Shown: positions 53,471 to 63,392 of the stretch, piece after piece | Position numbering within the stretch: the stretch's first letter is position 1 | Layout: each line of letters starts with the position of its first letter | Assembly: GCA_016744795.1 (NCBI GenBank) | Contig: JADGDR010000009.1 | Location: forward strand, 1 to 64,000 | Length of the DNA: 64,000 nucleotides | From: Sulfurospirillum sp. | GTDB lineage: Bacteria > Campylobacterota > Campylobacteria > Campylobacterales > Sulfurospirillaceae | Direction: 5' to 3' | Translations under genes and position numbers: made by a program | The notes under the pieces: generated by a model | Told to the model about the DNA's origin: nothing | The model's database searches: none | The model's input: only the letters and a program-made list of their open reading frames with translations

Positions 53471-54097
53471 ATGGCTAGATACAGAGGACCTGTCGAAAAG
53501 CTTGAGAGAAGACTAGGTGTTAGTTTGGCTCTTAAAGGTGAGCGTCGTCTTGCTGGTAAGAGCGCATTGGACAAACGTCCATACGCACCAGGACAACACG
53601 GTCAAAGAAGAACAAAAATTAGTGAGTATGGACTTCAATTAAGAGAGAAGCAAAAAGCTAAATTTATGTATGGTGTTTCAGAAAAACAATTTAGAAGATT
53701 GTTTAAAGAAGCAGCAAGAAGAGATGGTAATACAGGTGAAAACCTTATTAACTTAATCGAAAGACGTTTAGATAACGTTGTATATAGAATGGGTTTTGCT
53801 ACTACTAGAAGATGTGCAAGACAATTAACAACTCACGGACATGTGCTTGTAAATGGAAAGAAATTAGACATTCCTTCTTACCAAGTTCGTAAGGGTGATA
53901 AAATTGAGATTTGTGAAAGCAAAAAAAGCAATCCTCAAGTAGTTCGTTCATTAGAGTTAACAGCACAAACTGGAATAGTTCCATGGGTTGACGTTGAGGC
54001 AGCTAAGGCAATGGGTGTATTTACTCGTTTTCCAGAGCGTGAAGAAGTAGTTATCCCGGTTGAAGAAAGATTGATCGTCGAGCTATACTCTAAATAA
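53471..54097 (+). CDS. rpsD: 30S ribosomal protein S4
   Basis: 208 residues. [37 protein letters not shown] and S4 domain [20 protein letters not shown]. It lacks the Cys zinc motif of some S4 proteins. S4 autoregulates alpha operons in several phyla, relevant to the RNA at 52233. Confidence 0.98.
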   Translation: MARYRGPVEKLERRLGVSLALKGERRLAGKSALDKRPYAPGQHGQRRTKISEYGLQLREKQKAKFMYGVSEKQFRRLFKEAARRDGNTGENLINLIERRLDNVVYRMGFATTRRCARQLTTHGHVLVNGKKLDIPSYQVRKGDKIEICESKKSNPQVVRSLELTAQTGIVPWVDVEAAKAMGVFTRFPEREEVVIPVEERLIVELYSK

Positions 54098-54114
54098 TAA
54101 GTGAGGCAGTTTTA

Positions 54115-55122
54115 GTGAAAAAAATCAGTACAGCGGCACATATGCCAACAGAGATTGAAGTAGAAAACATTTCAGATAATAAAGCTAAGATAATAGCATA
54201 TCCATTTGAAGCTGGTTTTGCTGTAACTCTAGCTCACCCTTTAAGAAGATTACTTCTTAGCAGTACAGTTGGATTCTCTCCAACTGCTGTTAAGATTGAT
54301 GGTGTTACACACGAATTTGATAGTATGCGCGGTATGCTTGAAGATGTTGCACTGTTTATAATTAATCTTAAAAATATTCGTTTCAAAATCAAAGGTGATG
54401 AGAAACGTGTAGAAGTGAATTATTCATTTGGTGGACCAAAAGAGATTTACGGTAGTGACCTTTCTAATGAAGAGATTGAAGTTGTTACTCCTGAGGGATA
54501 TTTAGCAACTATTAACGAAGATGCAGAGCTTAACTTTTCTTTAATTGTAGAGAAAGGTATAGGTTATGTGCCTAGTGAAACTATTAGAGATTTAGTTGAT
54601 AGTGATTATATAGCGTTAGATGCTTTCTTTACACCAGTAAAAAAAGCAACTTATGATATAGAAAATGTTCTAGTTGAAGATAATCCAAACTTTGAAAAAG
54701 TTGTTTTTACTATAGAAACAGATGGGTTAATTTCTCCAATAGAAGCTTTTAAAGACTCTTTGGAAGCTATGTACACTCAAATGTCAGTATTTAACGGTGT
54801 GTTAGATATTGATATAGCTCCAAAAGAAGAGACTACTAGTGATAGTGTTGAATTAAACAAACTATTACAAAGTATTGAAGAGTTAAATTTGAGTGCTAGA
54901 AGTTTCAATTGTCTAGATAGAGCAGAAGTAAGATTTGTAGGTGAATTAGCATTAATGAGTGAATTAGAGCTTAAAAACCTTAAAAATCTTGGTAAAAAAT
55001 CTCTTGAAGAGATAAACGCTGTGATGGAAGAGATTGGGTTTCCAGTGGGATCAGATTTTTCTGATGATACTATTGAAGTACTCAAGAAAAAAATCGCAGA
55101 TTTGAAATCGAATGAGGATTAA
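54115..55122 (+). CDS. rpoA: RNA polymerase alpha subunit
   Basis: 335 residues. N-domain with [23 protein letters not shown]-type dimer motif (about 32-50), C-domain (about 250-335) with [17 protein letters not shown] and [15 protein letters not shown] start at 54115 with GTGAGGC upstream. Sits between rpsD and rplQ as in other bacteria. Confidence 0.98.
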   Translation: MKKISTAAHMPTEIEVENISDNKAKIIAYPFEAGFAVTLAHPLRRLLLSSTVGFSPTAVKIDGVTHEFDSMRGMLEDVALFIINLKNIRFKIKGDEKRVEVNYSFGGPKEIYGSDLSNEEIEVVTPEGYLATINEDAELNFSLIVEKGIGYVPSETIRDLVDSDYIALDAFFTPVKKATYDIENVLVEDNPNFEKVVFTIETDGLISPIEAFKDSLEAMYTQMSVFNGVLDIDIAPKEETTSDSVELNKLLQSIEELNLSARSFNCLDRAEVRFVGELALMSELELKNLKNLGKKSLEEINAVMEEIGFPVGSDFSDDTIEVLKKKIADLKSNED

Positions 55123-55124
55123 TA

Positions 55125-55475
55125 ATGAGACATAAGCATGGATACAGAAAGCTTGGTCGTACTTCAACGCATAGAGCTGCGCTTTTGAAGAATATGGCTA
55201 TAGCAATTATAAAAAGTGAGAAGATAGAGACTACAATTCCTAAAGCTAAAGAGCTTAGAGGATATATAGAAAAACTAATCACTAAAGCAGGAAAGGGTGA
55301 TTTTAACGCTCATAGAGCAATTTTTTCAGCACTTCAAGATAAAGAGTGTACGAAAAAATTAGTTGATGAAATCGCACCTAAGTACATTGAACGAAATGGT
55401 GGTTATACAAGAATCATCAAAACTCGCACAAGAAGAGGCGACGCTGCTCCTATGGCTTTCATAGAGTTAGTATAA
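55125..55475 (+). CDS. rplQ: 50S ribosomal protein L17
   Basis: 116 residues. [24 protein letters not shown] at the start and [20 protein letters not shown] at the end. Last gene of the ribosomal block, followed by a strong terminator at 55487. Confidence 0.98.
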   Translation: MRHKHGYRKLGRTSTHRAALLKNMAIAIIKSEKIETTIPKAKELRGYIEKLITKAGKGDFNAHRAIFSALQDKECTKKLVDEIAPKYIERNGGYTRIIKTRTRRGDAAPMAFIELV

Positions 55476-55486
55476 TTCTTTCTTAA

Positions 55487-55520
55487 TTGGAGACCTTTTG
55501 GTCTCCAAACTCCTTTTAAA
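55487..55520 (+). terminator. Terminator of the ribosomal protein block
   Basis: TTGGAGACC (55487-55495), loop TTTT, GGTCTCCAA (55500-55508): nine perfect pairs, then ACTCCTTTT. Located 12 bp after rplQ. Confidence 0.9.
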
Positions 55521-55547
55521 TTTAAACTTTCTTTTACACATTTATAG

Positions 55548-55553
55548 TATAAT
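55548..55553 (+). promoter_or_regulatory. -10 element for nfu
   Basis: TATAAT in a T-rich context, 26 bp before the ATG at 55579 and after the ribosomal-block terminator. No clear -35 box. Confidence 0.6.
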
Positions 55554-55578
55554 CATATTAAAAATATATGGAGATGTG

Positions 55579-55857
55579 ATGATACCTTTTAGTGATGAAG
55601 AGTTACTCCCCGCGGTAGAAAAATCTTTAGAAAAAGTTAAACCTATGTTAGCGCTTGATGGTGGTGGAATGACACTACTTGCTATAAAAAGTGGAAAAGT
55701 TTTTATACAGCTTCAAGGAGCTTGTGTTGGCTGTGCTTCTAGTGGTCAAACTTTAAAATATGGAATAGAGAGGCAGCTTAGGATTGATATACATCCTGAG
55801 ATAGAAGTTATTAATATTGCTCCAGGGATGGAAGATAGTATTGAAAAATTTGATTAA
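55579..55857 (+). CDS. NifU C-terminal-domain Fe-S scaffold (Nfu)
   Basis: 92 residues, with the start at ATG 55579 (GGAG 8-10 nt upstream) rather than the upstream in-frame codon. Nfu domain with LALDGGGMTLLAI and the Fe-S ligands CVGC in LQGACVGCASSGQTLKYGIE. It carries a 4Fe-4S cluster to target proteins. Eight bp before the next gene. Confidence 0.94.
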   Translation: MIPFSDEELLPAVEKSLEKVKPMLALDGGGMTLLAIKSGKVFIQLQGACVGCASSGQTLKYGIERQLRIDIHPEIEVINIAPGMEDSIEKFD

Positions 55858-55865
55858 GGTAAGTT

Positions 55866-56432
55866 TTGAATAAGTATTTAAAAAGAGGTATATCAAGTTT
55901 TTATAAAAAAGACTTTGAAAATGCGCTCTTACATTTTGCATTAGCTTTACGTGAAACACCAAGTTCAAAAGAAGCACGAATAAGTGCTATATTAGCTGAA
56001 TTAGCTATGGAAAAAGAAGATGAAGCTATATCTCTTTATGAGTATTATCTTATAAATAAAGATAGTGGTGTAAAAAATAGTGAAGAGATGATAGAAGAAA
56101 TAGTAGATTCTGTTGATTTAACTTTAGAGAGTTTAGAAGCTCTTTTTTTAGAATCTGAAGTAGAGGCTAAGATAAACGAAGAAAATGGAATAGCATATGA
56201 AGATTTTAAAGTTTTTATAGAGAATAAAGATAGTTTTAAAGAGGCATTTGAAGACATTATGTTTTCAACAAAGGTTATAATTCATAAAAAAGATGACTTT
56301 ATTGACTTCTTGGAAAAGCTTATAGATAATGGATTTAAAGATGTATCTATGAATTACTTTGAGAGTGCAGTTCAGCTATATCCTCATGATGAAAAATTAC
56401 AAAAACTCGTAAAAAAAGTAGAAAATTGTTAA
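55866..56432 (+). CDS. TPR-like protein of unknown function
   Basis: 188 residues, TTG start with TAAGG upstream. Residues 1-65 resemble TPR helices (YKKDFENALLHFALALRETP, AELAMEKEDEAISLYEYYL); the rest is helical and acidic. Overlaps murE by 7 bp, a linkage common in this group but with no known function. Confidence 0.75.
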   Translation: MNKYLKRGISSFYKKDFENALLHFALALRETPSSKEARISAILAELAMEKEDEAISLYEYYLINKDSGVKNSEEMIEEIVDSVDLTLESLEALFLESEVEAKINEENGIAYEDFKVFIENKDSFKEAFEDIMFSTKVIIHKKDDFIDFLEKLIDNGFKDVSMNYFESAVQLYPHDEKLQKLVKKVENC

Positions 56433-57721
56433 TAAAATTAAAAAATAGAACTGATTTTAAAGCAGTCACAGATAACTCAAAAGAATGTAATGAAACAACA
56501 GCATTCATTTTAACTAATCAAAATAAAAAATATTTAGAAGATGCTAAAAAAGCTTCTACATCTAAGGTACTAACACCCAATGAATGTTTAGAAATACTTG
56601 GCATAAAAGATAAGATAAAAATCATAGGAATAACAGGTACTAATGGAAAAACAACAACAGCAGCAGCTATTTACTCAATACTTTTAGATTTGGGAAAAAA
56701 AGTTGCTTTTCAAGGCACTCGAGGATGTTTTATAAACGAAAAAAGATATGAAAATAAAAGTTTAACAACACCTCCTATACTTCAAACTATGGCTAGTATA
56801 AAACGAGCCATAGAAGAAGAGTGTGAATATTTTGTTATGGAAGTAAGTTCTCATGCACTTGAGCAAAAACGCATAGAGGGTTTAGAGTTTGCACTTAAGG
56901 TTTTCACTAATGTAACTCAAGATCATCTTGATTATCATGGAAGTATAGATGCTTATATAGCAATTAAGAGTAGTTTTTTTGATGATGAAACTCCAAAATT
57001 AATTAACAAAGATGATGGAAAAATACGATTTAATAGAAAAAATTGTATGACGTATGGGGCAGATAATCCTTCTACCTATAAAGTTGCTGCTTACTCACTT
57101 AAAGATGGTGTAAGTGCAGTTGTTCAAAAGTTTGATAAGATGTATGACTTTTACTCTCCTCTTCACGGTTTTTTTAATCTTTACAATATGCTTGCAGCAA
57201 TTAGTGCAATCGATATGCTTGAAGTTGCACCAATGGAAAAAATTTGTGAGGCTGTAGAGAGTTTTGGTGGTGTTGAAGGACGTATGGAAGTTGTTAGTAA
57301 CGACCCACTTGTAATAGTAGATTTTGCTCATACTCCTGATGGAATGGATAAAGTGCTTGATGCTTTAAAAGATAGAAATATAGTAGTAGTTTTTGGAGCA
57401 GGCGGAGATAGAGACAAGAATAAAAGACCAAAAATGGGTAATATAGCTAGTAGATATGCAAAAAAAGTGATAGTTACAAGTGATAATCCTAGAAGTGAAA
57501 ATTCTGATGAAATCATACAAGACATTGTAGCTGGAATAAAAGATAAAAGTACTTTACATGTAGAGCCAAATAGAAAAAAAGCTATAGAATATGCCTTACA
57601 TGTAAGAGCACAAAATGAGATAGTTGTAATTTTAGGGAAAGGTGATGAAACTTACCAAGAGATACAAGGGAATAAGATTCCTTTTGATGATAGAAAAATA
57701 GTTAGAAGTCTATTAGTTTAA
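56426..57721 (+). CDS. murE: UDP-MurNAc-tripeptide synthetase MurE
   Basis: 431 residues, a compact form as in Campylobacter. ATP-binding GITGTNGKTTTAAAIYS, VMEVSSHALEQKRI, FTNVTQDHLDYHGS and TSDNPRSE (the DNPR motif for meso-diaminopimelate). It adds the third residue to the peptidoglycan stem peptide. TTG start at 56426. One exact TTACATGTAA at 57596. Confidence 0.96.
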   Translation: MLIKLKNRTDFKAVTDNSKECNETTAFILTNQNKKYLEDAKKASTSKVLTPNECLEILGIKDKIKIIGITGTNGKTTTAAAIYSILLDLGKKVAFQGTRGCFINEKRYENKSLTTPPILQTMASIKRAIEEECEYFVMEVSSHALEQKRIEGLEFALKVFTNVTQDHLDYHGSIDAYIAIKSSFFDDETPKLINKDDGKIRFNRKNCMTYGADNPSTYKVAAYSLKDGVSAVVQKFDKMYDFYSPLHGFFNLYNMLAAISAIDMLEVAPMEKICEAVESFGGVEGRMEVVSNDPLVIVDFAHTPDGMDKVLDALKDRNIVVVFGAGGDRDKNKRPKMGNIASRYAKKVIVTSDNPRSENSDEIIQDIVAGIKDKSTLHVEPNRKKAIEYALHVRAQNEIVVILGKGDETYQEIQGNKIPFDDRKIVRSLLV

Positions 57722-57756
57722 CTTATTTATTTCAGCTAAATTCTATATCTTTTTGA

Positions 57757-57762
57757 TACAAT
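57757..57762 (+). promoter_or_regulatory. -10 element for the ferredoxin gene
   Basis: TACAAT preceded by TTTTGA and a T-rich run, 31 bp before the ATG at 57793. Confidence 0.5.
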
Positions 57763-57792
57763 TTCAAAAAATAAGATAAAAAAGGTAATATT

Positions 57793-58167
57793 ATGGGAAT
57801 ACCACAACCTGCATTTTATATATTTAAGTGTGAACAGAGTTCACCTCCAGGTATGCCAAAGCCTAGTTGTGTTAATGCGCAAACTCGTGAGCTTTATCAA
57901 TACATGTCAAATAAATTAATGGTAATGGGCATTACTTCAACAGTCCATCCAATAAGAACAGCCTGTTTGAACCGCTGTCAAATGGGACCTGTGATGTTGA
58001 TTGAACCTGGTCATCATATGTACATTGGACTTACTAAGGAAAAAATAGATAAAATAATAGATGAACACATCATTAAAGGCAATCCTGTTAAAGAATATAT
58101 TATCCCCGATGAGTATTGGGATGAGGCAATAAGCCCTATAAAAATGATGGAAATGGCACAAGGATAA
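57793..58167 (+). CDS. Thioredoxin-like [2Fe-2S] ferredoxin
   Basis: 124 residues. FYIFKCEQSSPPGMPKPSCV and TACLNRCQMGPVMLIEP give the Cys spacing of the thioredoxin-like 2Fe-2S family (Cys, about 11, Cys, later CxxxC). Electron carrier of unknown partner. Precedes panD by 3 bp in a small operon. Confidence 0.88.
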   Translation: MGIPQPAFYIFKCEQSSPPGMPKPSCVNAQTRELYQYMSNKLMVMGITSTVHPIRTACLNRCQMGPVMLIEPGHHMYIGLTKEKIDKIIDEHIIKGNPVKEYIIPDEYWDEAISPIKMMEMAQG

Positions 58168-58170
58168 TAA

Positions 58171-58536
58171 ATGACATTTGAAATGTTATATGGAAAGATT
58201 CATAGAGCAACAGTTACAGATGCAAATCTAAATTATGTTGGCTCAATTACAGTTGATAAAGAGCTTATGGAAGCTTCAAAGCTTATGGTAGGACAAAAAG
58301 TAGAAATAGTAAATATCAATAATGGTGAGAGATTTAGTACATACGTGATAGAGGGTGAGAGGGGCAAAAAAGATATTTGTCTTAATGGTGCTGCTGCAAG
58401 AAAAGCTGAGATTGGTGATAGAATTATTATCATAGCATATGCTAGTATGACAGAAATTGAGAGAAATAATTTTAAGCCACATGTAGTTTTAGTGGATGAA
58501 AATAACAACATAGATGAAATGAGAGACTTTATATAA
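58171..58536 (+). CDS. panD: Aspartate 1-decarboxylase
   Basis: 121 residues, standard length. Self-cleavage site at NYVGSITVD (Gly-Ser giving the pyruvoyl group), with [13 protein letters not shown] before and [17 protein letters not shown] after. Makes beta-alanine for pantothenate/CoA. Shares a base with ybaB. Confidence 0.97.
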   Translation: MTFEMLYGKIHRATVTDANLNYVGSITVDKELMEASKLMVGQKVEIVNINNGERFSTYVIEGERGKKDICLNGAAARKAEIGDRIIIIAYASMTEIERNNFKPHVVLVDENNNIDEMRDFI

Positions 58537-58853
58537 TGTTTGATGGTATGGATTTGTCAAAAATGGGTGAGATGTTACAAGTTGCACAGAAAAATGCTCA
58601 AAAAATGCAAGAAGAAGCAAAAGGCAAAATATACACTGCAAAAAGTGGTGGTGGATTAGTGAGCGTTAGCATTGATGGAGATGGTGAAGTAAATGATATA
58701 ACTATTGATGAATCTCTCTTAAATGATAAAGAGTCTTTGCAGATACTTCTTATGAGTGCAACAAATGATGCAATTAAAATGGTAGAAGATAGTAAAAAAC
58801 ACGCAGCAACTCAAATGCTCCAAGGTATGGGAGGCTTCGGTCAACAAGGATAA
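58536..58853 (+). CDS. YbaB/EbfC nucleoid-associated protein
   Basis: 105 residues. GMDLSKMGEMLQVAQKNAQK, SGGGLVSVSIDGDGEV and LNDKESLQILLMSATNDAIK match the YbaB family. DNA-binding dimer. Overlaps both neighbours by one base. Confidence 0.94.
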   Translation: MFDGMDLSKMGEMLQVAQKNAQKMQEEAKGKIYTAKSGGGLVSVSIDGDGEVNDITIDESLLNDKESLQILLMSATNDAIKMVEDSKKHAATQMLQGMGGFGQQG

Positions 58854-59872
58854 TGAATATGATTCGCTTTTTTATCGCTTTTTTTATATTTTTTCAGGTT
58901 GCAAATTCTGCAAGTTTTACATATCCTGATTTTAGACAGTGTTATAATAAAAATACTAAAGCATTTGTCTACTTTGGGGACACTAGAGCAGTCGCAATTA
59001 CAAAACACTTGGCTGTTGCATATTCTAAAACAAAACCAAAAGTTTCTTTTGTAAAGTTTGATCCATTTTTAAACCTATATCTGTTTTACTCTAAAAAAAC
59101 TTTAAAACCTGTAAGACTAAAAAGTACGCATAGTTTAAAATTAGGTGAGTGGATAGCTGGCATGGATGATACATCTTTATATGCAGGAAATTTTGCAAAA
59201 AGTGGAGATTTACTAGATAGCTTTTATCTTCAAAATGCAAAACTTGAAGCTAATAGTATCATCTCTTGTTTATGTTGTGAAGTGTATGGTTTAGGTATTG
59301 GCAAAGGTTCTTTTATTGGTAGTGAATATATCAAAAGATTTATGAGTAGCAAAAATATCTATTATGGCGATATTGGTGTTAGATTTGAAAAAGAGGCAAA
59401 AGACTTTATAGTCAAAAGTAGAGACCCTTTTTATCCTAATCAACTTTTACATGTAAATGATAAAATTTTAAAGATCAATAGGAAAAAAGTAACATCGCTA
59501 AAGCAACTTAACCAAACAGTACTCTTTTCGAAACCCAAAAGTATAGTGAATATAGAGCTTTTAAGAGGTAAACATAAACTAAAAAGAAGTTTGGTAGTTC
59601 GTTCACGCATGGGTGGAGGTTATGTTAGTGACTCTTTTTTAGAAAAAAAAGGTATCTTTTTTGATAAAGAACTAAAAATAATAAGAATTAAAAAAAAGAG
59701 TTTTGCTGATATGAGTGGATTAAAAATAGGTGACAAACTTATACAAATAGATTTCAATATGATAAAAAATCAAAATGATATAAAAACATATTTTTCAAAT
59801 ACAAAATCAAAAGAGGCACAACTTCTTTTTGATAGAGATAATTTTCAGTTTTTTGTGAAAATAGGACTTTAA
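58853..59872 (+). CDS. PDZ-domain exported protein
   Basis: 339 residues. Signal peptide (1-20, ending near ANSA). A unique region with CLCC (about 140-143), then two PDZ-like parts (about 190-240, QLLHVNDKILKINRKKVTSL; and 270-330, KIGDKLIQIDFNMI). No protease active site is seen. A DUF7488-like protein of the phylum; function unknown. Confidence 0.8.
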   Translation: MNMIRFFIAFFIFFQVANSASFTYPDFRQCYNKNTKAFVYFGDTRAVAITKHLAVAYSKTKPKVSFVKFDPFLNLYLFYSKKTLKPVRLKSTHSLKLGEWIAGMDDTSLYAGNFAKSGDLLDSFYLQNAKLEANSIISCLCCEVYGLGIGKGSFIGSEYIKRFMSSKNIYYGDIGVRFEKEAKDFIVKSRDPFYPNQLLHVNDKILKINRKKVTSLKQLNQTVLFSKPKSIVNIELLRGKHKLKRSLVVRSRMGGGYVSDSFLEKKGIFFDKELKIIRIKKKSFADMSGLKIGDKLIQIDFNMIKNQNDIKTYFSNTKSKEAQLLFDRDNFQFFVKIGL

Positions 59873-60717
59873 TGCTAGTAGAGTTTGAAAGTTTTTTAAA
59901 AAATAACCTTCCTAAGGTAGAAAGTTTTTATCCAGATTTTAATCAAGCTTTAGGTGAGATGCTAGATGCTGGAGGAAAAAGATTTCGTCCATTGTTACTT
60001 CTTAGTGTTGTTGAAAATTCAGCACCCTTTTTAGTAAAAAATGCAATGCATATAGCACTCGCAATAGAGATGCTTCACACCTATTCACTAGTTCATGATG
60101 ACCTACCTGCTATGGATGATGCGCCTTTGCGTCGTGGGCATCCTACTTTACATGTAACATATGATGAAGTTACAGCCATACTTGTTGGGGATGCTCTGAA
60201 CTCTCATGCTTTTTATATGATAGCAAACGCTCCATTAAGTGATGAAGTAAAAGTAAAACTAACTTCTATTCTTGCACGTGATGGTGGAATTAGTGGCATG
60301 ATAATTGGTCAAGCTATTGATTGTAAATTTGAAGACGAAAAACTTACTTTAGAGCAGCTAAAATTCTTACATGTAAACAAAACAGCAAAACTTATAGCAG
60401 CTTCACTTCTTATGGGGGCAGTTATAGGTGGTTTGGATGAGAATAAGCAAAAAACAGTTTATAATTTTGGTTTGAAACTGGGACTTTTATTTCAAGTTCA
60501 AGACGATATTATAGATGCTACATTAAGTAGTGAAGAGGCAGGTAAACCGACTAATAATGATGAGCATAAAAATTCTTTTGTTAATTTACTAGGAATTGAT
60601 GGTGCTAATAAAGAGAAGAGTAGACTTTTAAGTGAGTTAGAAATTGATGCAAATTGTCTTGATGATGGTTTGTCTAGGTGTTTGAAAAAAATTATAAGTG
60701 ATTATTTTAAAGGATAA
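59872..60717 (+). CDS. ispA: Polyprenyl (farnesyl/geranyl) diphosphate synthase
   Basis: 281 residues. First Asp-rich motif DDLPAMDDAPLRRGHPT (FARM), second motif QVQDDIIDATLS, AGGKRFRPLLLLS and GQAIDCKFE. Makes C10-C15 prenyl diphosphates. One base overlap upstream, 3 bp before tkt. Two TTACATGTAA sites (60148, 60367). Confidence 0.95.
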   Translation: MLVEFESFLKNNLPKVESFYPDFNQALGEMLDAGGKRFRPLLLLSVVENSAPFLVKNAMHIALAIEMLHTYSLVHDDLPAMDDAPLRRGHPTLHVTYDEVTAILVGDALNSHAFYMIANAPLSDEVKVKLTSILARDGGISGMIIGQAIDCKFEDEKLTLEQLKFLHVNKTAKLIAASLLMGAVIGGLDENKQKTVYNFGLKLGLLFQVQDDIIDATLSSEEAGKPTNNDEHKNSFVNLLGIDGANKEKSRLLSELEIDANCLDDGLSRCLKKIISDYFKG

Positions 60718-60720
60718 AAT

Positions 60721-62697
60721 GTGGAAGATAAGTTAATGTTACAAAAGCAAGCTGATACTATTAGATTTTTATGTGCTGATATGGTTCAACAAGCAAATAG
60801 TGGACACCCTGGTGCTCCTATGGGATTGGCAGATATAGTTACTGTTTTATCTCGTCATATAAATCATAACCCAAAAGATACAAAGTGGTTAAATAGAGAT
60901 AGATTGGTTTTTAGTGGTGGTCATGCTTCATCTTTAGTTTATTCTTTCTTACATCTAAGTGGATATGATTTAAGTTTAGAAGATTTAAAAGAGTTTAGAC
61001 AACTAGGAAGTAAAACTCCTGGGCACCCTGAGTATGGAGATGTTCCAGGTGTTGAAGTAACAACAGGACCACTCGGGCAAGGAGTCACAAATGCAGTTGG
61101 TTTTGCAATGGCTGCAAAATATGCAGGTAATATTCTAAATAGTGATAAAGTTAATGTAATTGACCATAAAGTTTACTGCTTGTGTGGTGATGGTGATTTA
61201 CAAGAAGGTATTAGTTATGAAGCGTGTGCATTTGCAGGACATTTAAATCTTGATAATTTAGTAGTTATATATGATTCTAATGAGATAACTATAGAAGGAA
61301 GTACCAATATAGCTTGGAGTGAAAATGTAAAACAAAGGTTTGAAGCACAAGGTTGGCAGGTAGCTAGAATTGATGGACATAATTTTGATGAGATAAATGA
61401 AGTATTAGAAAATTCAAAAAGTCAAACTAAACCTTTAATGATTATAGCAGACACTACTATAGCAAAAGGCGCTTGTGAAAAAGAGGGAAGCCATCATGCC
61501 CATGGTGCTCCTTTAGGTGATGATGAGATTGCAAATTCTAAGAAAAAGGCTGGATTCGATCCACAAAAGAAATTTTATATTTCTGAAGATGTAAAATCTA
61601 GATTTGAATGTGCAATTGAAAAAGGTGATTTATCACAGTCTAAGTGGAATAAAATAGTTAAAAACGAGCTTAATGAAGAACAAAGTACTCTTTTAGATAA
61701 CCTTTTAAACCCAAGTATAGAAAAGATTGCATATCCAACTTATAAAGATGGGAGTGGCGTAGCAACTCGTGATAGTAATGGTCAGATTTTAAATGCAATA
61801 GCAAAAGCAATTCCAGGGTTCATGGGTGGAAGTGCCGATTTAGGACCATCAAATAAGAGTGAGTTAAAAGGTATGGGTAATTTTCCTAATGGAAGAAATA
61901 TACACTTTGGAATTCGTGAACACTCTATGGCTGCCATCACTAATGCATTTGCTCTTTATGGTCTTTTTATTCCTTTTTCTGCTACATTTTTTATCTTTAG
62001 TGATTATTTAAAACCAGCAGCAAGATTAAGTGCTTTAATGAGTCTTAAAAACTTTTATGTTTGGACACATGATAGTATTGGAGTAGGTGAAGATGGACCA
62101 ACTCATCAACCAATTGAGCAGTTAAGTCAATATAGAGCTTTACCAAATTTTTATACATATCGTCCAGCAGATGCTAACGAGAATGTAAAATCTTGGAAAA
62201 AAGCACTTAGCATGAATGCTCCAGCATCTTTTGTATGTTCTCGTCAAAAGCTTACTGTTTTAAAAGATGATAGAGCAATAGGTGATGTTGAGAATGGTGG
62301 TTATTTACTTACTAAAAGAGATAATGCAACTGTAACTTTAATGGCAAGCGGTAGTGAAGTTTATCCATGCCTTAAAGCAGCGTGTACATTAGAAAAACTT
62401 GGAATCCAAACAAATATTGTAAGTGTTCCTTGTTTTGACTTACTTATAGAGCAAGATAAACATTATATAGATTCAATCATAGATCCAAAGACAAAAGTTC
62501 TTGCAGTTGAGGCAGGAGCTGGTGTAGAATGGTATAGATTTGCTGATGATGTTATTTGTATGACTCGTTTTGGTGCAAGTAGTCCAGCTGATAAATTATT
62601 TAAAAAGTTTGGCTTCACTGAGGAAAATATAACAAAAAAAGCTTGTGAACTAGTTGGAATAGAGTATAAAAGTGCTGTAAGTTGTAAAGAATCATGA
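60721..62697 (+). CDS. tkt: Transketolase
   Basis: 658 residues. DMVQQANSGHPGAPMGLADI, GPLGQGVTNAVGFAMA, CGDGDLQEGISYEACAFAGH (ThDP site) and HDSIGVGEDGPTHQPIEQL. GTG start with AAAGGAT upstream; ATG at 60736 is an alternative. Pentose phosphate/Calvin-type carbon shuffling. Overlaps gph by four bases. Confidence 0.96.
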   Translation: MEDKLMLQKQADTIRFLCADMVQQANSGHPGAPMGLADIVTVLSRHINHNPKDTKWLNRDRLVFSGGHASSLVYSFLHLSGYDLSLEDLKEFRQLGSKTPGHPEYGDVPGVEVTTGPLGQGVTNAVGFAMAAKYAGNILNSDKVNVIDHKVYCLCGDGDLQEGISYEACAFAGHLNLDNLVVIYDSNEITIEGSTNIAWSENVKQRFEAQGWQVARIDGHNFDEINEVLENSKSQTKPLMIIADTTIAKGACEKEGSHHAHGAPLGDDEIANSKKKAGFDPQKKFYISEDVKSRFECAIEKGDLSQSKWNKIVKNELNEEQSTLLDNLLNPSIEKIAYPTYKDGSGVATRDSNGQILNAIAKAIPGFMGGSADLGPSNKSELKGMGNFPNGRNIHFGIREHSMAAITNAFALYGLFIPFSATFFIFSDYLKPAARLSALMSLKNFYVWTHDSIGVGEDGPTHQPIEQLSQYRALPNFYTYRPADANENVKSWKKALSMNAPASFVCSRQKLTVLKDDRAIGDVENGGYLLTKRDNATVTLMASGSEVYPCLKAACTLEKLGIQTNIVSVPCFDLLIEQDKHYIDSIIDPKTKVLAVEAGAGVEWYRFADDVICMTRFGASSPADKLFKKFGFTEENITKKACELVGIEYKSAVSCKES

Positions 62698-63350
62698 TTA
62701 AAGCAGTAATTTTTGATTTGGATGGAACCTTACTTGATACTCTTGAAGATATTGCAATAAGCAGTAATTTTGTTTTAGAACATTACAATAAAAGTCCTCT
62801 ACCTGTTGAGGATTACAATTTATTGGTTGGTCAGGGAGCAGCTCAATTATTTATTGATCTTCTTCCAGAATTAACTCAAGAAGAGCAGAAAAATGCATTC
62901 TCTCTTTTTGAAAAACATTATGCAAAACAGTTTGATAAAAATACTAAAATTTATGAAGGTATAAGTCAAGTTCTTACATTTTTTCAAGTAAAAGAAATCA
63001 AAATGGCAGTACTTTCTAACAAACCAAATGCTTTTGTTTTAAAGTGTGTTATGAAATATCTAAGAGATTGGAAATTTGATGCAATTTATGGAACAAGAGA
63101 AGGTGTTGAGAGAAAACCTAGTAAAGAGGGTGTCCAAGAAATACTTAAAGAGTTAAATATAGATGCAAATGAAAGTATTTTTGTTGGTGATACTAAAGTA
63201 GATATGTTAACAGCTAAAAATGCAAATGTAGATTCTATTGGTGTACTATGGGGTTTTCGTGAAAAAAAAGAGTTAGAAGATCATGGTGCAAAGTATATAG
63301 TAGAAGATCCAAAAGAAATTGTAAAATTAGTAGATAGTTTAAACAAATAA
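62694..63350 (+). CDS. gph: HAD-family phosphatase, likely phosphoglycolate phosphatase
   Basis: 218 residues. HAD motif I FDLDGTLLDT (8-17), motif II LSNKPN, Lys in RKPSKEG, and motif IV VGDTKVDMLTAKNA. The cap domain fits Gph. Substrate is inferred from family and from linkage to tkt. Confidence 0.88.
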   Translation: MIKAVIFDLDGTLLDTLEDIAISSNFVLEHYNKSPLPVEDYNLLVGQGAAQLFIDLLPELTQEEQKNAFSLFEKHYAKQFDKNTKIYEGISQVLTFFQVKEIKMAVLSNKPNAFVLKCVMKYLRDWKFDAIYGTREGVERKPSKEGVQEILKELNIDANESIFVGDTKVDMLTAKNANVDSIGVLWGFREKKELEDHGAKYIVEDPKEIVKLVDSLNK

Positions 63351-63392
63351 TTATAATATCAAGAAGAATTCATATTAAAATAAAGGCAAAAT

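Larger units (their letters stand above)
14437..60376. repeat. Dispersed palindrome TTACATGTAA (14 exact copies)
   Basis: Exact copies start at 14437, 17406, 28451, 30162, 38565, 39040, 40451, 40886, 41077, 52388, 57596, 59447, 60148 and 60367. One-base variants include 24327, 35620, 37033, 38441, 38635, 57553 and 63531. Most lie in coding sequence (LHV or FTC codons), some between genes. None is found in the 12-kb prophage. Confidence 0.85.
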
